The notes below the pieces were generated by a model that searched no databases, was not told the origin of the DNA, and saw only the letters and a list, made by a program, of their open reading frames with translations. The translations under genes were made by a program, and so were the position numbers. Of a stretch of DNA of 64,000 nucleotides, positions 31,675 through 41,535 are shown in pieces (within the stretch, counting starts at the first letter, position 1; every line of letters starts with the position of its first letter). Location: positions 1,240,001-1,304,000 of the forward strand of contig NZ_CP172312.1 in the NCBI RefSeq assembly GCF_047946665.1, written 5' to 3'. This DNA is from Allohahella sp002354735. Its GTDB lineage: Bacteria > Pseudomonadota > Gammaproteobacteria > Pseudomonadales > Oleiphilaceae.

Positions 31675-34559
31675 GAACTCGCGACCTCGACGTCATGATC
31701 CTCGAGCAGATTGATCAGGTCGTCAGCGGTCACTGGTTTCAAGAGGAAATGATCGAAGCGGTCAATGGCAGCGCCGAGTTCGGAAGCCTCCCTGCCTGTG
31801 AGGGCAATGAAGAGGGTTCGGTCGAGTGCAGCTTCGCCCTTGAGCCGCTCCATGACTTCGATGCCGCTGATATCCGGCAGGCCCAGGTCGAGAACGATCG
31901 CGTGGGGCTTGCTGCTGAGCGCCTGCCTGATGGCTGAGGTGCCATCACTGGCAAGTTCTACCTGATAATTTCTGAACCCGAGCAATTGTGCCAGCGCACT
32001 GCTGGCGTCCGCATTATCGTCTACCAGCAAGACACGATAACCCTGGCGCTCACCCTTTTTCGCCCGCTCTTTCGCGGCAACCTGAGCTCGTGATTCGAGC
32101 ACGAGCTGGATGAGCCGATATTCGTCTACCGGCTTGCTGAGATAACTGCTGCAGCCGGCCTCGAGGCACTTTTCCCGCTCACCGAGCATGGCGCCGGCAG
32201 TAAGGGCGATGATTGGTCGGTCAAAACCTTCCTCCCGCAAGCGCCTGGTGGCTTCGAAGCCATCCATTATGGGCATTTGCATGTCCATGATGACGGCATC
32301 GAACAGTGGTCCCAGCGTCTTGCTCAGCTCCACACTCGCGAGTGCAGCCAGACCGTTGGGCGCTGCGCGAGTAGTGCCGCCGGCACGTTCGACGAGCCGC
32401 TGTACCAGAAGTCGAATGTCGTCCCTATCATCCACTACCAGGACGTGAACGCCAGTCAGGGAGTCTGGCTGGTCAACCAAGGCGGCACGCGAGCATGCTG
32501 CAGACAACTCCGGAACCACTAGCCGAGCAGCAGACGCTTCATCGATAGCCAGGGTTAAGGTAAACGTGCTGCCTACGCTCACGCGGCTTTCCACCGCCAG
32601 GGTGCCCCTGAGGAGGGCGGCAAGCTGGCGCGAGATGGTGAGACCCAGACCGGTACCACCGAAGCGCCTGGTCATCGTGTTGTCGCCCTGTTGAAAGGCC
32701 TGAAATATGGCCTCCATCTGGGGTTCAGGAATGCCTACGCCAGTATCGCTTATCGCAAATTTGATGACGGGCGGAGACTGTTGTGTATCGAAGCTCACCT
32801 CAAGCTCGACCTTGCCTTTTTCGGTGAACTTGATGGCATTGGCGGTCAGGTTGATGAGGATCTGTCGTAGCCGGACAGGATCGGTTTCAATGGTTTCAGG
32901 TAATTGGTCTGGCAGAAGGACTTCGAAATCCAGCCCCTTTTCACCAGCCCGTACCTCCATCAGTGAAAAGACTTCACTGACGACAGCGGCGGGAGAGCTC
33001 GGCTCGAAATTGACCTCGAGCTTGCCGGCTTCAATCTTTGAAAGATCGAGGACATCGTTGATCAGTTCGAGCAGATAGCGCCCGTTTCGACGAATCGTCT
33101 CGATACTGACCAGATCGTCGGGATCGTCCAGATGGGCGCCTAAAATGTCGGCGTAGCCCAGAATTGCACTCATTGGCGTGCGGATTTCATGGCTCATGTT
33201 GGCGAGGAACTCGCTCTTTGCCTGGTTAGCCTGTTCGGCTGCACGGCGTGCCGCTTCCAGCGCCTTTTCCGTCTGCTTACGCTCGGTGATATCGCTGGCG
33301 GTAGCCGCCAGGAAAATGATGTCGTTGATATCGTTCCTGATTGGCGTCAGTGCGAAGTCGGTGATTCGCTCGCTGCCGTCGGCAAGCCAGTAGGAGACTT
33401 CCACCCGCATTGGTTCACCCAGGGCAGCAGCCTCAGTGCCAGCACGAATCAAGGCCTGGACCTGACTCGATCCCCGCCACCATGGCGTCTCCCAGAACAG
33501 ACGGCCTAGCACTTCCTTGCGGCTATAGCCACTGGACTCCAAAGCGGTCCGGTTAATCTCGGTGAGGGTGCCATCCAGGTCCATGATGCCGGCAAAATAG
33601 AGATTCTGCTCGAAAAAAACCTGTAGTTTTGCGGCAAATTCAGTAGATTGCGCGCGTAGCTGTTGCTCCTGAATGCTGGCCAGCGCCTTGTCCATGGCTG
33701 CCAGCGCCCGGGCTCGCCAGATAAACAGCAGTGCGCTGAAAATGCCCAGGAACACACCGATAGCCAGAAAGATCCGTGGGACCGTCCAGAACGGCTTTGG
33801 GGTGCCATACCATTTACGGTAGATCGACGCATAGGCCTCGCTGGCGACCACCTCCTTCACCGCATCGTTCAGTCGCAGGAACAGGTCAGGTCGATCGATA
33901 CGTATAGCGACCGCTCGTCGAACCTCCATCAGCGTGCGACCAACAGCCTTGACACGGTTTTCGAGGCCACTTTCCCGTAGCAGGCTTTCTACCACTGGTG
34001 CCGGGTATATCAGCGCATCGGCTTCGCCAGCAAGTACCGCCAGTAACGCCTCCCGCAAGGTGCCATAAACGAGGGTGCGGGCAGGGCCATGCTGCCGAGC
34101 GATGTCGAAACCAACATTACCGTCTATAACCGCTACTGAGCGTCCCGTGATGTCCTCGACGGCTTCGATGGAATCATCGTCGCTGCGTTTGAAGATGCGG
34201 ATGGCGGTAGTCTCGATAGGGGCTGTAAACAGCGCGTAAGCCTCACGCTCTGGTGTGATCCCAAGATTTGGCAGGACATCGACCGTGCCTTCGCGCAGTG
34301 CCGTCAGGTCGAATCGGGGGGAGTCGAAAACAATGTACTCGGGCGTAATTCCGGCCCGCTCAGCGATGACGTCGAACAGTTCGATGGCGAATCCCGAGGG
34401 CTTGGTGCCGGCGTCAGTGACCAGATAGTGCGGCGGGAAATTCTTTGGTACCCCAACGCGCACGGTTTCCGCAGCTGCCAGCGGAGCCAGCAGTCCGAAA
34501 AGGCATGCGCACAGGGTCAGGCAGCGGCTCAGGACCAGGGTTTGGCGAGTGACTCTCAC
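31671..34559 (-). CDS. Hybrid sensor kinase with periplasmic solute-binding domain
   Basis: A 962-residue BvgS/EvgS-like kinase: signal peptide (to about residue 30), a periplasmic SBP_bac_3 domain (about 32-260), one membrane helix (about 270-290), PAS (about 310-420), HisKA with H457 in NMSHEIRTP, an ATPase domain with GTGLGLTISRQLA, then two receiver domains (VLVVDDRDD...MDMQMP and VLLVDDNAD...LDLGLP). There is no Hpt domain, so phosphate must pass to a separate partner or the second receiver is the output. The start is a GTG at 34559. A free solute-binding protein of the same family is encoded just upstream. Confidence 0.9.
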   Translation of the reverse strand: MRVTRQTLVLSRCLTLCACLFGLLAPLAAAETVRVGVPKNFPPHYLVTDAGTKPSGFAIELFDVIAERAGITPEYIVFDSPRFDLTALREGTVDVLPNLGITPEREAYALFTAPIETTAIRIFKRSDDDSIEAVEDITGRSVAVIDGNVGFDIARQHGPARTLVYGTLREALLAVLAGEADALIYPAPVVESLLRESGLENRVKAVGRTLMEVRRAVAIRIDRPDLFLRLNDAVKEVVASEAYASIYRKWYGTPKPFWTVPRIFLAIGVFLGIFSALLFIWRARALAAMDKALASIQEQQLRAQSTEFAAKLQVFFEQNLYFAGIMDLDGTLTEINRTALESSGYSRKEVLGRLFWETPWWRGSSQVQALIRAGTEAAALGEPMRVEVSYWLADGSERITDFALTPIRNDINDIIFLAATASDITERKQTEKALEAARRAAEQANQAKSEFLANMSHEIRTPMSAILGYADILGAHLDDPDDLVSIETIRRNGRYLLELINDVLDLSKIEAGKLEVNFEPSSPAAVVSEVFSLMEVRAGEKGLDFEVLLPDQLPETIETDPVRLRQILINLTANAIKFTEKGKVELEVSFDTQQSPPVIKFAISDTGVGIPEPQMEAIFQAFQQGDNTMTRRFGGTGLGLTISRQLAALLRGTLAVESRVSVGSTFTLTLAIDEASAARLVVPELSAACSRAALVDQPDSLTGVHVLVVDDRDDIRLLVQRLVERAGGTTRAAPNGLAALASVELSKTLGPLFDAVIMDMQMPIMDGFEATRRLREEGFDRPIIALTAGAMLGEREKCLEAGCSSYLSKPVDEYRLIQLVLESRAQVAAKERAKKGERQGYRVLLVDDNADASSALAQLLGFRNYQVELASDGTSAIRQALSSKPHAIVLDLGLPDISGIEVMERLKGEAALDRTLFIALTGREASELGAAIDRFDHFLLKPVTADDLINLLEDHDVEVASS

Positions 34560-34692
34560 TTCGATGGGGAAACCTTGTCCTTTCAGGCGGATAGCGGCCG
34601 CTCTATGGCGGGTCAGGTGAGAGTCATTCTATAGACATCCTACGCTGACACGCAATTAGTGAGGCGCGATCTATGGCCGCGTCGGCTGAAGT

Positions 34693-35439
34693 CTACCTCT
34701 GGTGCTTCGCTACAATGGCATCGATGTCGATCTGCTTCATACCTTCAGCGAAATCCCTGGCAATCTGCTCCCCTTTGGAGGACTTGGTGAAGCAAACGAA
34801 AAGCTGCTTGTCCTCAAGCAGTTTGTCATTGAATTCAAGGTTCGCTCGGGCATCTACTAGAGTAGGGTCGTTTTCAAGCAGGTAGTTGAGCACGTTACGG
34901 TCAATGACAGCCAGAGGCAGCCGGCCCGCTGCAACTTTCTTTATATTCTGTTCGTCTGAGGTGACTTCCTCGACCTTCTGAGTGCCTGCCGATACCCGGC
35001 TGTCGAAATCAGCAGTGTTGACGTAGTCACGGACCGTACCCACCGTCAGGCCCTTGATATCGTCAAGCGTATTCCACTCCACAGGCTTCTGCTTGTTCTG
35101 CACGAAACCGAGAGGCCCGCTGCCAATGGGCGCAGAAAAGATGAATTCCTGCGCGATGTCTTCGGAGTGATATTCGGGAAAATAGCCGATGAAGTCTTCC
35201 TGACCGGCTTTAGCCAGCGCTACCGCGCGAGCCCAGGGGTAGAAGGCGATCTCGACCTTATAGCCGACCGCTTTGAAGGCCGCGGTGACAATGGCAGAAG
35301 ATACACCTTTTTCCGGCAGTTGCGGCCCAGTGTAAGGCGGCCACTCCAGCGAGGTCAGCTTGACCACCTTGTCTTCAGCTTGTACCAGGCTTGCAAGGCC
35401 TATTAGTGCGAGCGCTGCGAACATTCTTATTGTTTTCAT
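34693..35439 (-). CDS. Periplasmic solute-binding protein, family 3
   Basis: A 248-residue SBP_bac_3 protein with a clear signal peptide (MKTIRMFAALALIGLASLVQA, cleavage near residue 21). The LEWPPYTG opening and the TVGTVRDY segment are typical of polar amino-acid-type binding proteins. Start set at 35439, with GGAG 10 bases upstream on the minus strand. No ABC permease or ATPase gene is close. It lies 133 bases upstream of a kinase that carries the same type of domain, so a shared ligand or direct sensing role is plausible. Confidence 0.87.
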   Translation of the reverse strand: MKTIRMFAALALIGLASLVQAEDKVVKLTSLEWPPYTGPQLPEKGVSSAIVTAAFKAVGYKVEIAFYPWARAVALAKAGQEDFIGYFPEYHSEDIAQEFIFSAPIGSGPLGFVQNKQKPVEWNTLDDIKGLTVGTVRDYVNTADFDSRVSAGTQKVEEVTSDEQNIKKVAAGRLPLAVIDRNVLNYLLENDPTLVDARANLEFNDKLLEDKQLFVCFTKSSKGEQIARDFAEGMKQIDIDAIVAKHQR

Positions 35440-35733
35440 GTAATGAGCTCCTGTTGTTGACTGACCAAGTATAGCCAAGCTCATGAGCCGCGCCTTGTTG
35501 ATGATGCGTGGGCTGCCCAGCTATCCGCACGCTGCTAGCACATAGCCGGGTGTAACCGCGATACAGGTCATGGGCAATGCTATAGCATGGCGGAAGATAT
35601 CAATCGCAGTCTTGTTCGTACTGTGGATAACGCGGAAGAAACCGCACGCGGCAGTCACGCGGCGCGCCACTTGTACTAATAATCCTGTTCGCCTGAATGG
35701 ACCGATGAGGCTCGATGCATGAAAAAGGAAGAC

Positions 35734-36912
35734 ATGAGCAATGCTCAGGCTTCAGAGCCATACCATAGCCGTCTTGCCAGGCTCCAGGCCACGGTGGCCA
35801 GTGTAACGGCGAGTGATATTGCGCCTCGAGCCACCGAGGTTGATCGGGATTGTATATGGCCGGCCCACAGCATGGCGGCCCTTGCCCAGGCAGGACTGCT
35901 CGGCCTTCACGTGCCACAGGACCTGGGTGGCCACGGTGAGGGCCTGCTCGCACTGAGTCTGCTGACCGAAGCGATCGGCCAGCACTGTCCCTCTTCGGCG
36001 CTCTGTTTCGGCATGCACTGTGTTGGCACAGCGGTAATCGCAGCCAAGGCTACCAGCTACCAGCGCAGCGCTTATCTGCGGAAGATAGCCGCTGGTGAAC
36101 ATATCACTACGCTGGCACTCTCAGAGGGCGGTAGCGGCGCCCATTTCTATCTGCCATCGACACTGATGAAGCCAGTCGAAGATCACCTGGAGGTCAACGG
36201 CCAGAAGCAGTTCGTGACCAATGGCAGCCACGCCGATTCCTATGTGGTCTCGGTCCTGGACGATAGCAGCGAGCACCACACCGGTGACTTCAACTGTCTG
36301 ATCGTGGACGCAGAAACCCCTGGTATTAGCTGGCAGGGGGAGTGGCAGGGCTTTGGCATGAGGGGCAACTCTTCGCGGGCCATGCAACTCGACAAGGCGA
36401 CGGTGCCGACGGCTAATCTTCTTGGCGAGCCTGGCGATCAGGTGTGGTACGTGTTTGAAATCGTTGCGCCATATTTCCTGATGGCCATGGCAGGCACTTA
36501 TCTCGGTGTGGCGGAGGCGGCGCTCAATGAGGCGCGCCAGCATCTGAAGTCTCGCCGTCATGCGCATTCGGGCTCTGCACTGGCAGATCATGAGGTGCTG
36601 CAGTCGCGCCTGGCATCCATGTGGATCACGGTCGAACGCACACGGTCATTCATTCGTGAGGCCGCACGTAAAGGTGATCTCGGCGATCCGACGGCTCTGC
36701 CATTCATTCTGGCCAGCAAGGTCGATGCTGCCGAGACTGCCGTGGCCATTACCAATGAGGCCATGACCCTGTGCGGTGGGGCTGCCTACCGCGAGAACAG
36801 CCGCCTGACGCAGCTGCTCAGGGATGCCCGAGCCAGCCATGTCATGTCACCTACAACCGATCTGTTGAAGCTATGGACGGGGCGTGCCCTGCTGGAACTG
36901 CCCCTGTTATGA
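35734..36912 (+). CDS. Acyl-CoA dehydrogenase family protein
   Basis: A 392-residue FAD flavoprotein of the acyl-CoA dehydrogenase fold, introducing an alpha-beta double bond or a related oxidation. ALSEGGSGAH (FAD-binding), FVTNGSHADSYVV and the late TLCGGAAYRENSRLTQLLRDARA are family landmarks. I favour the ATG at 35734, with AAGGA 7 bases upstream, over one at 35719. Its stop overlaps the start of a hybrid histidine kinase (ATGA), an unusual pairing. The substrate is unknown. Confidence 0.85.
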   Translation: MSNAQASEPYHSRLARLQATVASVTASDIAPRATEVDRDCIWPAHSMAALAQAGLLGLHVPQDLGGHGEGLLALSLLTEAIGQHCPSSALCFGMHCVGTAVIAAKATSYQRSAYLRKIAAGEHITTLALSEGGSGAHFYLPSTLMKPVEDHLEVNGQKQFVTNGSHADSYVVSVLDDSSEHHTGDFNCLIVDAETPGISWQGEWQGFGMRGNSSRAMQLDKATVPTANLLGEPGDQVWYVFEIVAPYFLMAMAGTYLGVAEAALNEARQHLKSRRHAHSGSALADHEVLQSRLASMWITVERTRSFIREAARKGDLGDPTALPFILASKVDAAETAVAITNEAMTLCGGAAYRENSRLTQLLRDARASHVMSPTTDLLKLWTGRALLELPLL

Positions 36913-39812
36913 CGCCGCTCGAACAAGGTCAGCTCATTATTCTGGTTGCAGTCGAACCGGCTCTCGCAGGTGCTGTCCGTGCAGCAGCCCTTGAGCGGCT
37001 CAGGCAGGACGCCTCTGCCGAGTTTACAGTCGTGGAGCTCGCTGAGGTCGAGGCGGCAAACTTTGTCACCCAGCAGATGGACTCGGATGCCGCGCCGCCG
37101 CTGGTCATCGTGGGGCGTCAGCTGCGCAATGAGGCTGCGCTTGTTCGCTCAATTCAGGCGCTGGCCTTCAAGGGTCATCTTTTTCTGCTGTCAGATCCAG
37201 ATGTACAGGATCAGCGTGCTCGTGTCGCGCACCTGCCACTATCAGGGATGCATTGGTCAATTCTGAACATCGAGCAGCCCGGCCTTGCCGAGTTACTAGC
37301 CGGCGCCGCTGCCCAGTGTCGCCAGCGTTACGGCCTTCAACGCAATCTGAAACGGGCAAACCGCCAGCTGCAGCAATACCACAAGGCCTCGCCGCAGCTG
37401 GAGCCGCGAGCAGTTCTGTCCGATTACTACCTCACGAGTTTCCTCAAACACTCCAACGATGCGGTGGTGGCGCTCGATACACAGCAGCGGGTACTGTATT
37501 GGAGTAGCGGCGCGGAGCGCCTGTTTGAGCTCAGTCCGCAGGCAGCGATTGGTCGCCCAGCCTCAGAATTGCCCTGCTGGTCTGAGGCGATTACTGCCGG
37601 TCTGCTCAGTGCGGGGCAAGACAAGGGCACAGTAGCCTTCGAAGCGGAATGCGTCGTAGCTGGCGAGAAGAAGAAGACTGAAAGTGTCTGCTCGCCGGTG
37701 CATGACGATCTGGGGCGGTTCATCGGGTTTTCGATCATTGTTCGTGACATCACGGCCCGCGAGCAGCGGCTTGAAGCAGAACGAGCAGCGCATCTTCGTG
37801 AAAATCAGTGGCTCAGCAGTGAACGGCAGTATCTGCGAACACTATTCAGGCAGGCGCCAGGATTTATTGCCGTGACCAGAGGGCGAAGTCACGTGTTCGA
37901 ACTGGTCAACGACGCCTATCTTCAGATTATCGGGCATCGGGAGGTGCTTGGGCGGTCTGCTGTGGAAGCACTGCCAGAGATGCAGGGGCAGCAGTTACTG
38001 ACCTTACTGGATCACGTTTACCAAAGCGGCATTCCCTACACTGGGTCTGGCATCGCCATCAAGCTGCAGCGGCGCCCCGGTGCGCCACTCGAAACCCGCT
38101 ATGTCGATTTCGTCTTTCAGCCGATCACCGATAAACACGGTGCGGCGACGGGTCTGTTCTGGCAGGGCTCGGACGTAACCGAGCACAAGCTGACCCGCGA
38201 CAAGCTTAGTCTACATCAGAAAAACCTCGAGCAACTTGTTCAGGAGCGCACCAGCGAGCTGCAGACGAGTCAGCTGGCGCTGCAGCGCAGTCAGAAACTC
38301 GAGGCGATAGGTCAGCTCACAGGTGGCATTGCGCACGATTTCAATAACGTGCTGCAGATTATCACCGGTAGTCTTCAGTTGCTGCAGCTCGATGTCGAGA
38401 CTGACAATCTGCCTACACAGACCCTGCAGTATCTGAAAACGGCTGTGGATGCCGTCGACCGTGGCCGCAATCTGTCCTCTCAGCTGCTGGCATTCGCGCG
38501 TCGTCAGCCGCTTCGGCCTGTGCCGCTCAACCTCAACCGGATACTCCGCAGCATGAGTGGTCTGCTGCGACAGGCATTGGGTGAGAGCGTTGAACTTGAT
38601 GCCATCGAATCAGCCGGTCTCTGGAACACACTTGTCGACCCGCACCAGCTCGAAAATGTCATTCTCAATCTGGCGATCAATGCCAGGGATGCGATGCCCA
38701 ATGGTGGCAAGCTTACGCTGGAGACTGCGAATACCCATCTCGATGAGCTGTACGTGCTTACCCAGCCAGATCTGCCTGCCGGTCAATATGTGCTGCTGGC
38801 GATTTCCGATACTGGCACCGGCATGCCTGCTGAGGTGATGGAGCGCGCCTTCGACCCCTTCTACACCACCAAGCTCGATGGGAAGGGCACCGGGCTGGGC
38901 CTGAGCATGGCGTACGGCTTTACCAAGCAGAGCGGTGGCCATATTCGCATCTACAGCGAGCTGGACAAGGGCTCTACGTTCAAGATCTACCTGCCGCGAA
39001 GCTACGAAGCAGAAGCTGAGATGCCACTTGCCGCTGGCGGTCCTGTGGTTGGCGGTACTGAAACCATTCTCGTGGCTGAAGACGATCCTGCTGTTCGGTC
39101 CACCGCGGTCTCCATGCTGCAGGGACTCGGTTATCGCGTGCTACAGGCGGAGGATGGACAAAGTGCGCTGAGCGTACTGAAAAGTGGCGCCCCGGTGCAT
39201 TTGCTGTTCACGGATGTGGTCATGCCCGGTCCGGTCAGCAGTACTGATCTCGCTGCCAAGGCCAGGGCATTGAGACCGGATATTCTGGTGCTGTATACCT
39301 CAGGCTATACGCAAAATGCCATTGTACACGGTGGCCGACTGGATCCTGGTGTAGAGCTGTTGAGCAAGCCCTATCGACGCGAGGACCTTGCCAGGAAGGT
39401 GCGGCAAATATTCGAAAGCCGGACAGCGCTCGGTCAGACTGTAGTTGAACAGGATATTGGCAGTTTACATATTCTCATGGTCGAGGACGACATCAGCACG
39501 CGTGACGCCGTCTGCGAACTGTTGGCCTATCTCGGGCATCAGGTCATCGGCGTCGAAAGCGCCGAGGCCGCTCTCGATCGTCTTGCTCAGACCAGTTTTG
39601 ACGTACTGTTGACCGATCTGAACCTGCCTGGCGCTTCAGGCCTTGAACTGATCAGAGAATCCAAGCTGATCGATCCGGATATGGCGATCATCGTTGCCTC
39701 CGGCCTGGGTGGGGAAACAGGCATTGAAGAGCACGCTGTACAGATCAGGTTAACAAAACCCTATGACCTGGCTGCATTGAAATCGGCATTGCGACAGGCG
39801 AGGGCGCGCTAG
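36909..39812 (+). CDS. Soluble hybrid histidine kinase with two receivers
   Basis: A 967-residue kinase without membrane segments. The first 160 residues are of a type I do not recognise; their alternating beta/alpha pattern resembles a degenerate receiver. Two PAS domains follow (about 210-330 and 350-470), then HisKA with the histidine in GGIAHDFNN near 475, an ATPase domain with GKGTGLGLSMAYGF, and two receivers (LVAEDDPAV...TDVVMPG and LMVEDDIST...TDLNLPG). The true start is the ATG at 36909 overlapping the preceding dehydrogenase stop; the frame is open further upstream to 36771. Confidence 0.9.
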   Translation: MTPLEQGQLIILVAVEPALAGAVRAAALERLRQDASAEFTVVELAEVEAANFVTQQMDSDAAPPLVIVGRQLRNEAALVRSIQALAFKGHLFLLSDPDVQDQRARVAHLPLSGMHWSILNIEQPGLAELLAGAAAQCRQRYGLQRNLKRANRQLQQYHKASPQLEPRAVLSDYYLTSFLKHSNDAVVALDTQQRVLYWSSGAERLFELSPQAAIGRPASELPCWSEAITAGLLSAGQDKGTVAFEAECVVAGEKKKTESVCSPVHDDLGRFIGFSIIVRDITAREQRLEAERAAHLRENQWLSSERQYLRTLFRQAPGFIAVTRGRSHVFELVNDAYLQIIGHREVLGRSAVEALPEMQGQQLLTLLDHVYQSGIPYTGSGIAIKLQRRPGAPLETRYVDFVFQPITDKHGAATGLFWQGSDVTEHKLTRDKLSLHQKNLEQLVQERTSELQTSQLALQRSQKLEAIGQLTGGIAHDFNNVLQIITGSLQLLQLDVETDNLPTQTLQYLKTAVDAVDRGRNLSSQLLAFARRQPLRPVPLNLNRILRSMSGLLRQALGESVELDAIESAGLWNTLVDPHQLENVILNLAINARDAMPNGGKLTLETANTHLDELYVLTQPDLPAGQYVLLAISDTGTGMPAEVMERAFDPFYTTKLDGKGTGLGLSMAYGFTKQSGGHIRIYSELDKGSTFKIYLPRSYEAEAEMPLAAGGPVVGGTETILVAEDDPAVRSTAVSMLQGLGYRVLQAEDGQSALSVLKSGAPVHLLFTDVVMPGPVSSTDLAAKARALRPDILVLYTSGYTQNAIVHGGRLDPGVELLSKPYRREDLARKVRQIFESRTALGQTVVEQDIGSLHILMVEDDISTRDAVCELLAYLGHQVIGVESAEAALDRLAQTSFDVLLTDLNLPGASGLELIRESKLIDPDMAIIVASGLGGETGIEEHAVQIRLTKPYDLAALKSALRQARAR

Positions 39813-39852
39813 ACGCCGGAACACTCCCATAGATTGATAAGGACCTCATCTC

Positions 39853-41046
39853 GTGAGCGATATTGTTTTTCTCACCCCCGGCTTTCTCGGCTTTGAGCGC
39901 TTCAATAACTTCAGCTACTTCGATGCACGCGTGCTGGCAGCTTTACGCGCGGCCCTGCAGACCATACTGGGCCGGGCGATTCAGGTTGTCGCACTGAATA
40001 CGAGGCCCAGCTCCCAGCTCGAAATTCGACAGGCAGAACTGCTAAAAAACATCAGGGATTTCGAAAGCCGTTTCGGACGCGCCGATCGAATACACCTGAT
40101 AGGCCACAGCACAGGCGGCGTTGATGCGGCCTTGTTGCTCAATACCAGACCGCTGGGGGCATTGTCCTGGTCGGATCTCGACCCCACAGGCATTCGTCAG
40201 CGACTGCGAACGGTAATTCCAATTGCAGCGCCTCAATGGGGCACATGCCTGACACTGGCGCCCTTCGTACGCGTCGTGCGCGAATCGCCATTCAAGCGGC
40301 CCTTACGTACATTAACGCGTGCCGTCACACTGGGACGCCTCCTGAGTCGGGCCGCTCGATCCTTCGTTATGGATCAGTTCGCAAAGAGCGCTCTTAGTGA
40401 CGTGGTCGCGGATCTTGGGGAGGCGGCCGGTTATGTCATTGGTGTATTGGCTGATCTGGCACTGCTCGACAACCTCCGGCCGAACGAAATGATCGAGCTC
40501 AGGCAGCGAAGCGTGCGTGATACCACGCTCAAGGTGCGGCTGGCATCTGTGGTGACGGCTGCAGGTATTCGTATGGGCGAGCCGCCCTATCGGCCGGAGC
40601 CCTTGTTTCGAACACTATACGATGCGACTGCCGGCGAGGGCATCGATTGCCCCATGCCACCAGCTATCGGTGAGCGAGCCGTTACGGCTCTCAAACAGGC
40701 CCTGCGTGATGGCCGCTGCATCAGCGATCAGTCAGTCCAGCCCAGGACTGTGGACCTCTGTGTCAACGATGGCATCGTCAACACCGCACGGCAGCTCGTG
40801 CTGTTCGACGAGCCTGCACCCGGTGATGAACTGCTGGCATTTGCCATCGCCGATCATTTGGACGTTATTGGCTTCTATGCCAGGTTCAGAACCCCCGATT
40901 ACGTTGATGCAGGCTTGCTTCTGAGCGGATCCGGCTGGACGGATGAACAATTCTACGAACTATATACCCGCATCGCCCGCTGCGTCAGCGAACAGATTCC
41001 GTCAAGCACCCCTACTGACGGTATAAATAATTGTCGAGTCGCTTGA
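39853..41046 (+). CDS. Lipase-like alpha/beta hydrolase
   Basis: A 397-residue cytoplasmic protein with the nucleophile elbow LIGHSTGGVDA (Ser in GHSTG) and an oxyanion segment VFLTPGFLG near the N-terminus, as in triacylglycerol lipase-like hydrolases. No signal peptide. The start is a GTG at 39853 with AAGGA about 10 bases upstream. The DHLDVIGFY segment near residue 340 probably carries the catalytic His. Substrate unknown; it may be cotranscribed with the kinase upstream (40-base gap). Confidence 0.72.
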   Translation: MSDIVFLTPGFLGFERFNNFSYFDARVLAALRAALQTILGRAIQVVALNTRPSSQLEIRQAELLKNIRDFESRFGRADRIHLIGHSTGGVDAALLLNTRPLGALSWSDLDPTGIRQRLRTVIPIAAPQWGTCLTLAPFVRVVRESPFKRPLRTLTRAVTLGRLLSRAARSFVMDQFAKSALSDVVADLGEAAGYVIGVLADLALLDNLRPNEMIELRQRSVRDTTLKVRLASVVTAAGIRMGEPPYRPEPLFRTLYDATAGEGIDCPMPPAIGERAVTALKQALRDGRCISDQSVQPRTVDLCVNDGIVNTARQLVLFDEPAPGDELLAFAIADHLDVIGFYARFRTPDYVDAGLLLSGSGWTDEQFYELYTRIARCVSEQIPSSTPTDGINNCRVA

Positions 41047-41155
41047 TCACTGAGCAGGAGCCAACGCGGGTGATCAACTGATTCGGCTTATACCGCGTAT
41101 CACCATGAAATGCCGACAGCAATCAGGCTGTCGGCTTCCCTGACGGAGAAGTTAG

Positions 41156-41461
41156 ATGGACTCTAGAAAGAAATTAGGATGGACCGGCCTGGCTTTCATC
41201 GCCTTAGTCACTGCCGGCTGTGGCAGAGACGAAGACGATACCACGCCGGTCACGCCAGAACAGGAGATGTCGCAGGCGCAGGAGGGACAGGAAGCGCTCG
41301 AGCAACGCACCGCCCCCGACCCACGCCTTAATACCGAGGCGCTAGAGGGCGAAGCTCGCAACAGCGTGGTCGAGCCTGAGCCCGAAGACGAAGCCGACGC
41401 CGTGGCAATTCCACAGCCAGAGCTGGGGTATGAGGAGTACGACGAAAACGAAGAAGACTAG
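41156..41461 (+). CDS. Small acidic lipoprotein
   Basis: A 101-residue protein with a basic start, a hydrophobic core and a lipobox LVTAGC (Cys near residue 22), then a low-complexity tail very rich in Glu, Asp, Gln and Pro with no folded domain evident. Likely an outer- or inner-membrane-anchored acidic peptide that could bind cations. No family recognised. It precedes the copA promoter by only 7 bases. Confidence 0.65.
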   Translation: MDSRKKLGWTGLAFIALVTAGCGRDEDDTTPVTPEQEMSQAQEGQEALEQRTAPDPRLNTEALEGEARNSVVEPEPEDEADAVAIPQPELGYEEYDENEED

Positions 41462-41468
41462 CAAAGGC

Positions 41469-41499
41469 TTGACCTTCCCATGATGGTAAGCTGCAGACT
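41469..41499 (+). promoter_or_regulatory. CueR-type promoter of copA
   Basis: TTGACC (41469-41474) and CAGACT (41494-41499) are separated by 19 bases, the long spacer of MerR-family-activated promoters. The segment CTTGACCTTCC at 41468-41478 is identical to the left part of the E. coli copA promoter; the right half-site GGTAAGC is a weaker match to GGAAGGT. CueR is encoded two genes downstream. Confidence 0.75.
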
Positions 41500-41535
41500 A
41501 TGGGTCATAGCAATCTGGCTCTGTGGAGGACCACC

